A stretch of 11,088 bases of DNA. It comes from Candidatus Palibaumannia cicadellinicola (GTDB taxonomy: Bacteria > Pseudomonadota > Gammaproteobacteria > Enterobacterales > Enterobacteriaceae). The stretch covers positions 1-11,088 of the forward strand of contig NZ_NJPO01000069.1 of the NCBI RefSeq assembly GCF_002855795.1, given 5' to 3'. Positions 9,091 to 11,088 of the stretch are shown one piece after another. A model generated the notes under the pieces. It ran no database searches, was not told the DNA's origin, and worked only from the letters and a program-made list of their open reading frames with translations. Each line of letters begins with the position of its first letter. The first letter of the stretch is position 1. Made by a program: the position numbers and the translations under genes.

Positions 9091-11088
<1,998 letters not shown>

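Overview
The window reads as a chromosomal segment of an enterobacterial-type gammaproteobacterium with a reduced, rearranged genome, most likely an insect-associated symbiont. The proteins align closely with E. coli and Yersinia types (MreB, ThiC and AccC are near full length with all key residues). The spacers are very AT-rich, neighbours normally found in these gene clusters are missing, and several genes carry trimmed tails or small in-frame indels. I cannot name the species. The Sodalis/Baumannia type of lineage is a guess from this pattern, not something I can prove.

Layout. Positions 111-2395 (minus strand) hold aroQ-accB-accC, a tight operon for shikimate synthesis and the first step of fatty-acid synthesis. 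Positions 2396-2899 are an AT-rich divergent spacer with small hairpins. Positions 2900-5510 (plus strand) hold mreB-mreC-mreD, the rod-shape complex. A strong hairpin between mreB and mreC overlaps the likely mreC ribosome-binding site. Positions 5524-10948 (minus strand) hold the complete six-gene thiamine operon, thiC-thiE-thiF-thiS-thiG-thiH, convergent with mreD and only 13 bp from it. Positions 10949-11088 are the start of the thiC leader, which shows two stem-loops but no recognisable TPP aptamer in the visible part.

How the genes work together. AccB and AccC make carboxybiotin-BCCP for malonyl-CoA. MreBCD directs lateral wall growth. The thi operon makes both halves of thiamine: ThiC makes the HMP-P pyrimidine. 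ThiF, ThiS, ThiG and ThiH make the thiazole phosphate, with sulfur carried on the ThiS C-terminal Gly-Gly and dehydroglycine supplied by ThiH. ThiE joins the two. Retaining the whole operon in a shrinking genome fits a vitamin-supplying or self-sufficient symbiont. ThiD, ThiL, ThiI, IscS and Dxs would have to be encoded elsewhere.

I do not see a new biological system here. The most notable signals are small-scale. AroQ has three in-frame indels in conserved active-site regions, two of them clear tandem microduplications. A 19-bp tandem duplication straddles the thiC stop codon. A 26-bp perfect palindrome lies inside mreD. The mreB-mreC hairpin may control mreC. CTAG, which is normally avoided in enterobacteria, is abundant and especially dense in thiG and thiH.
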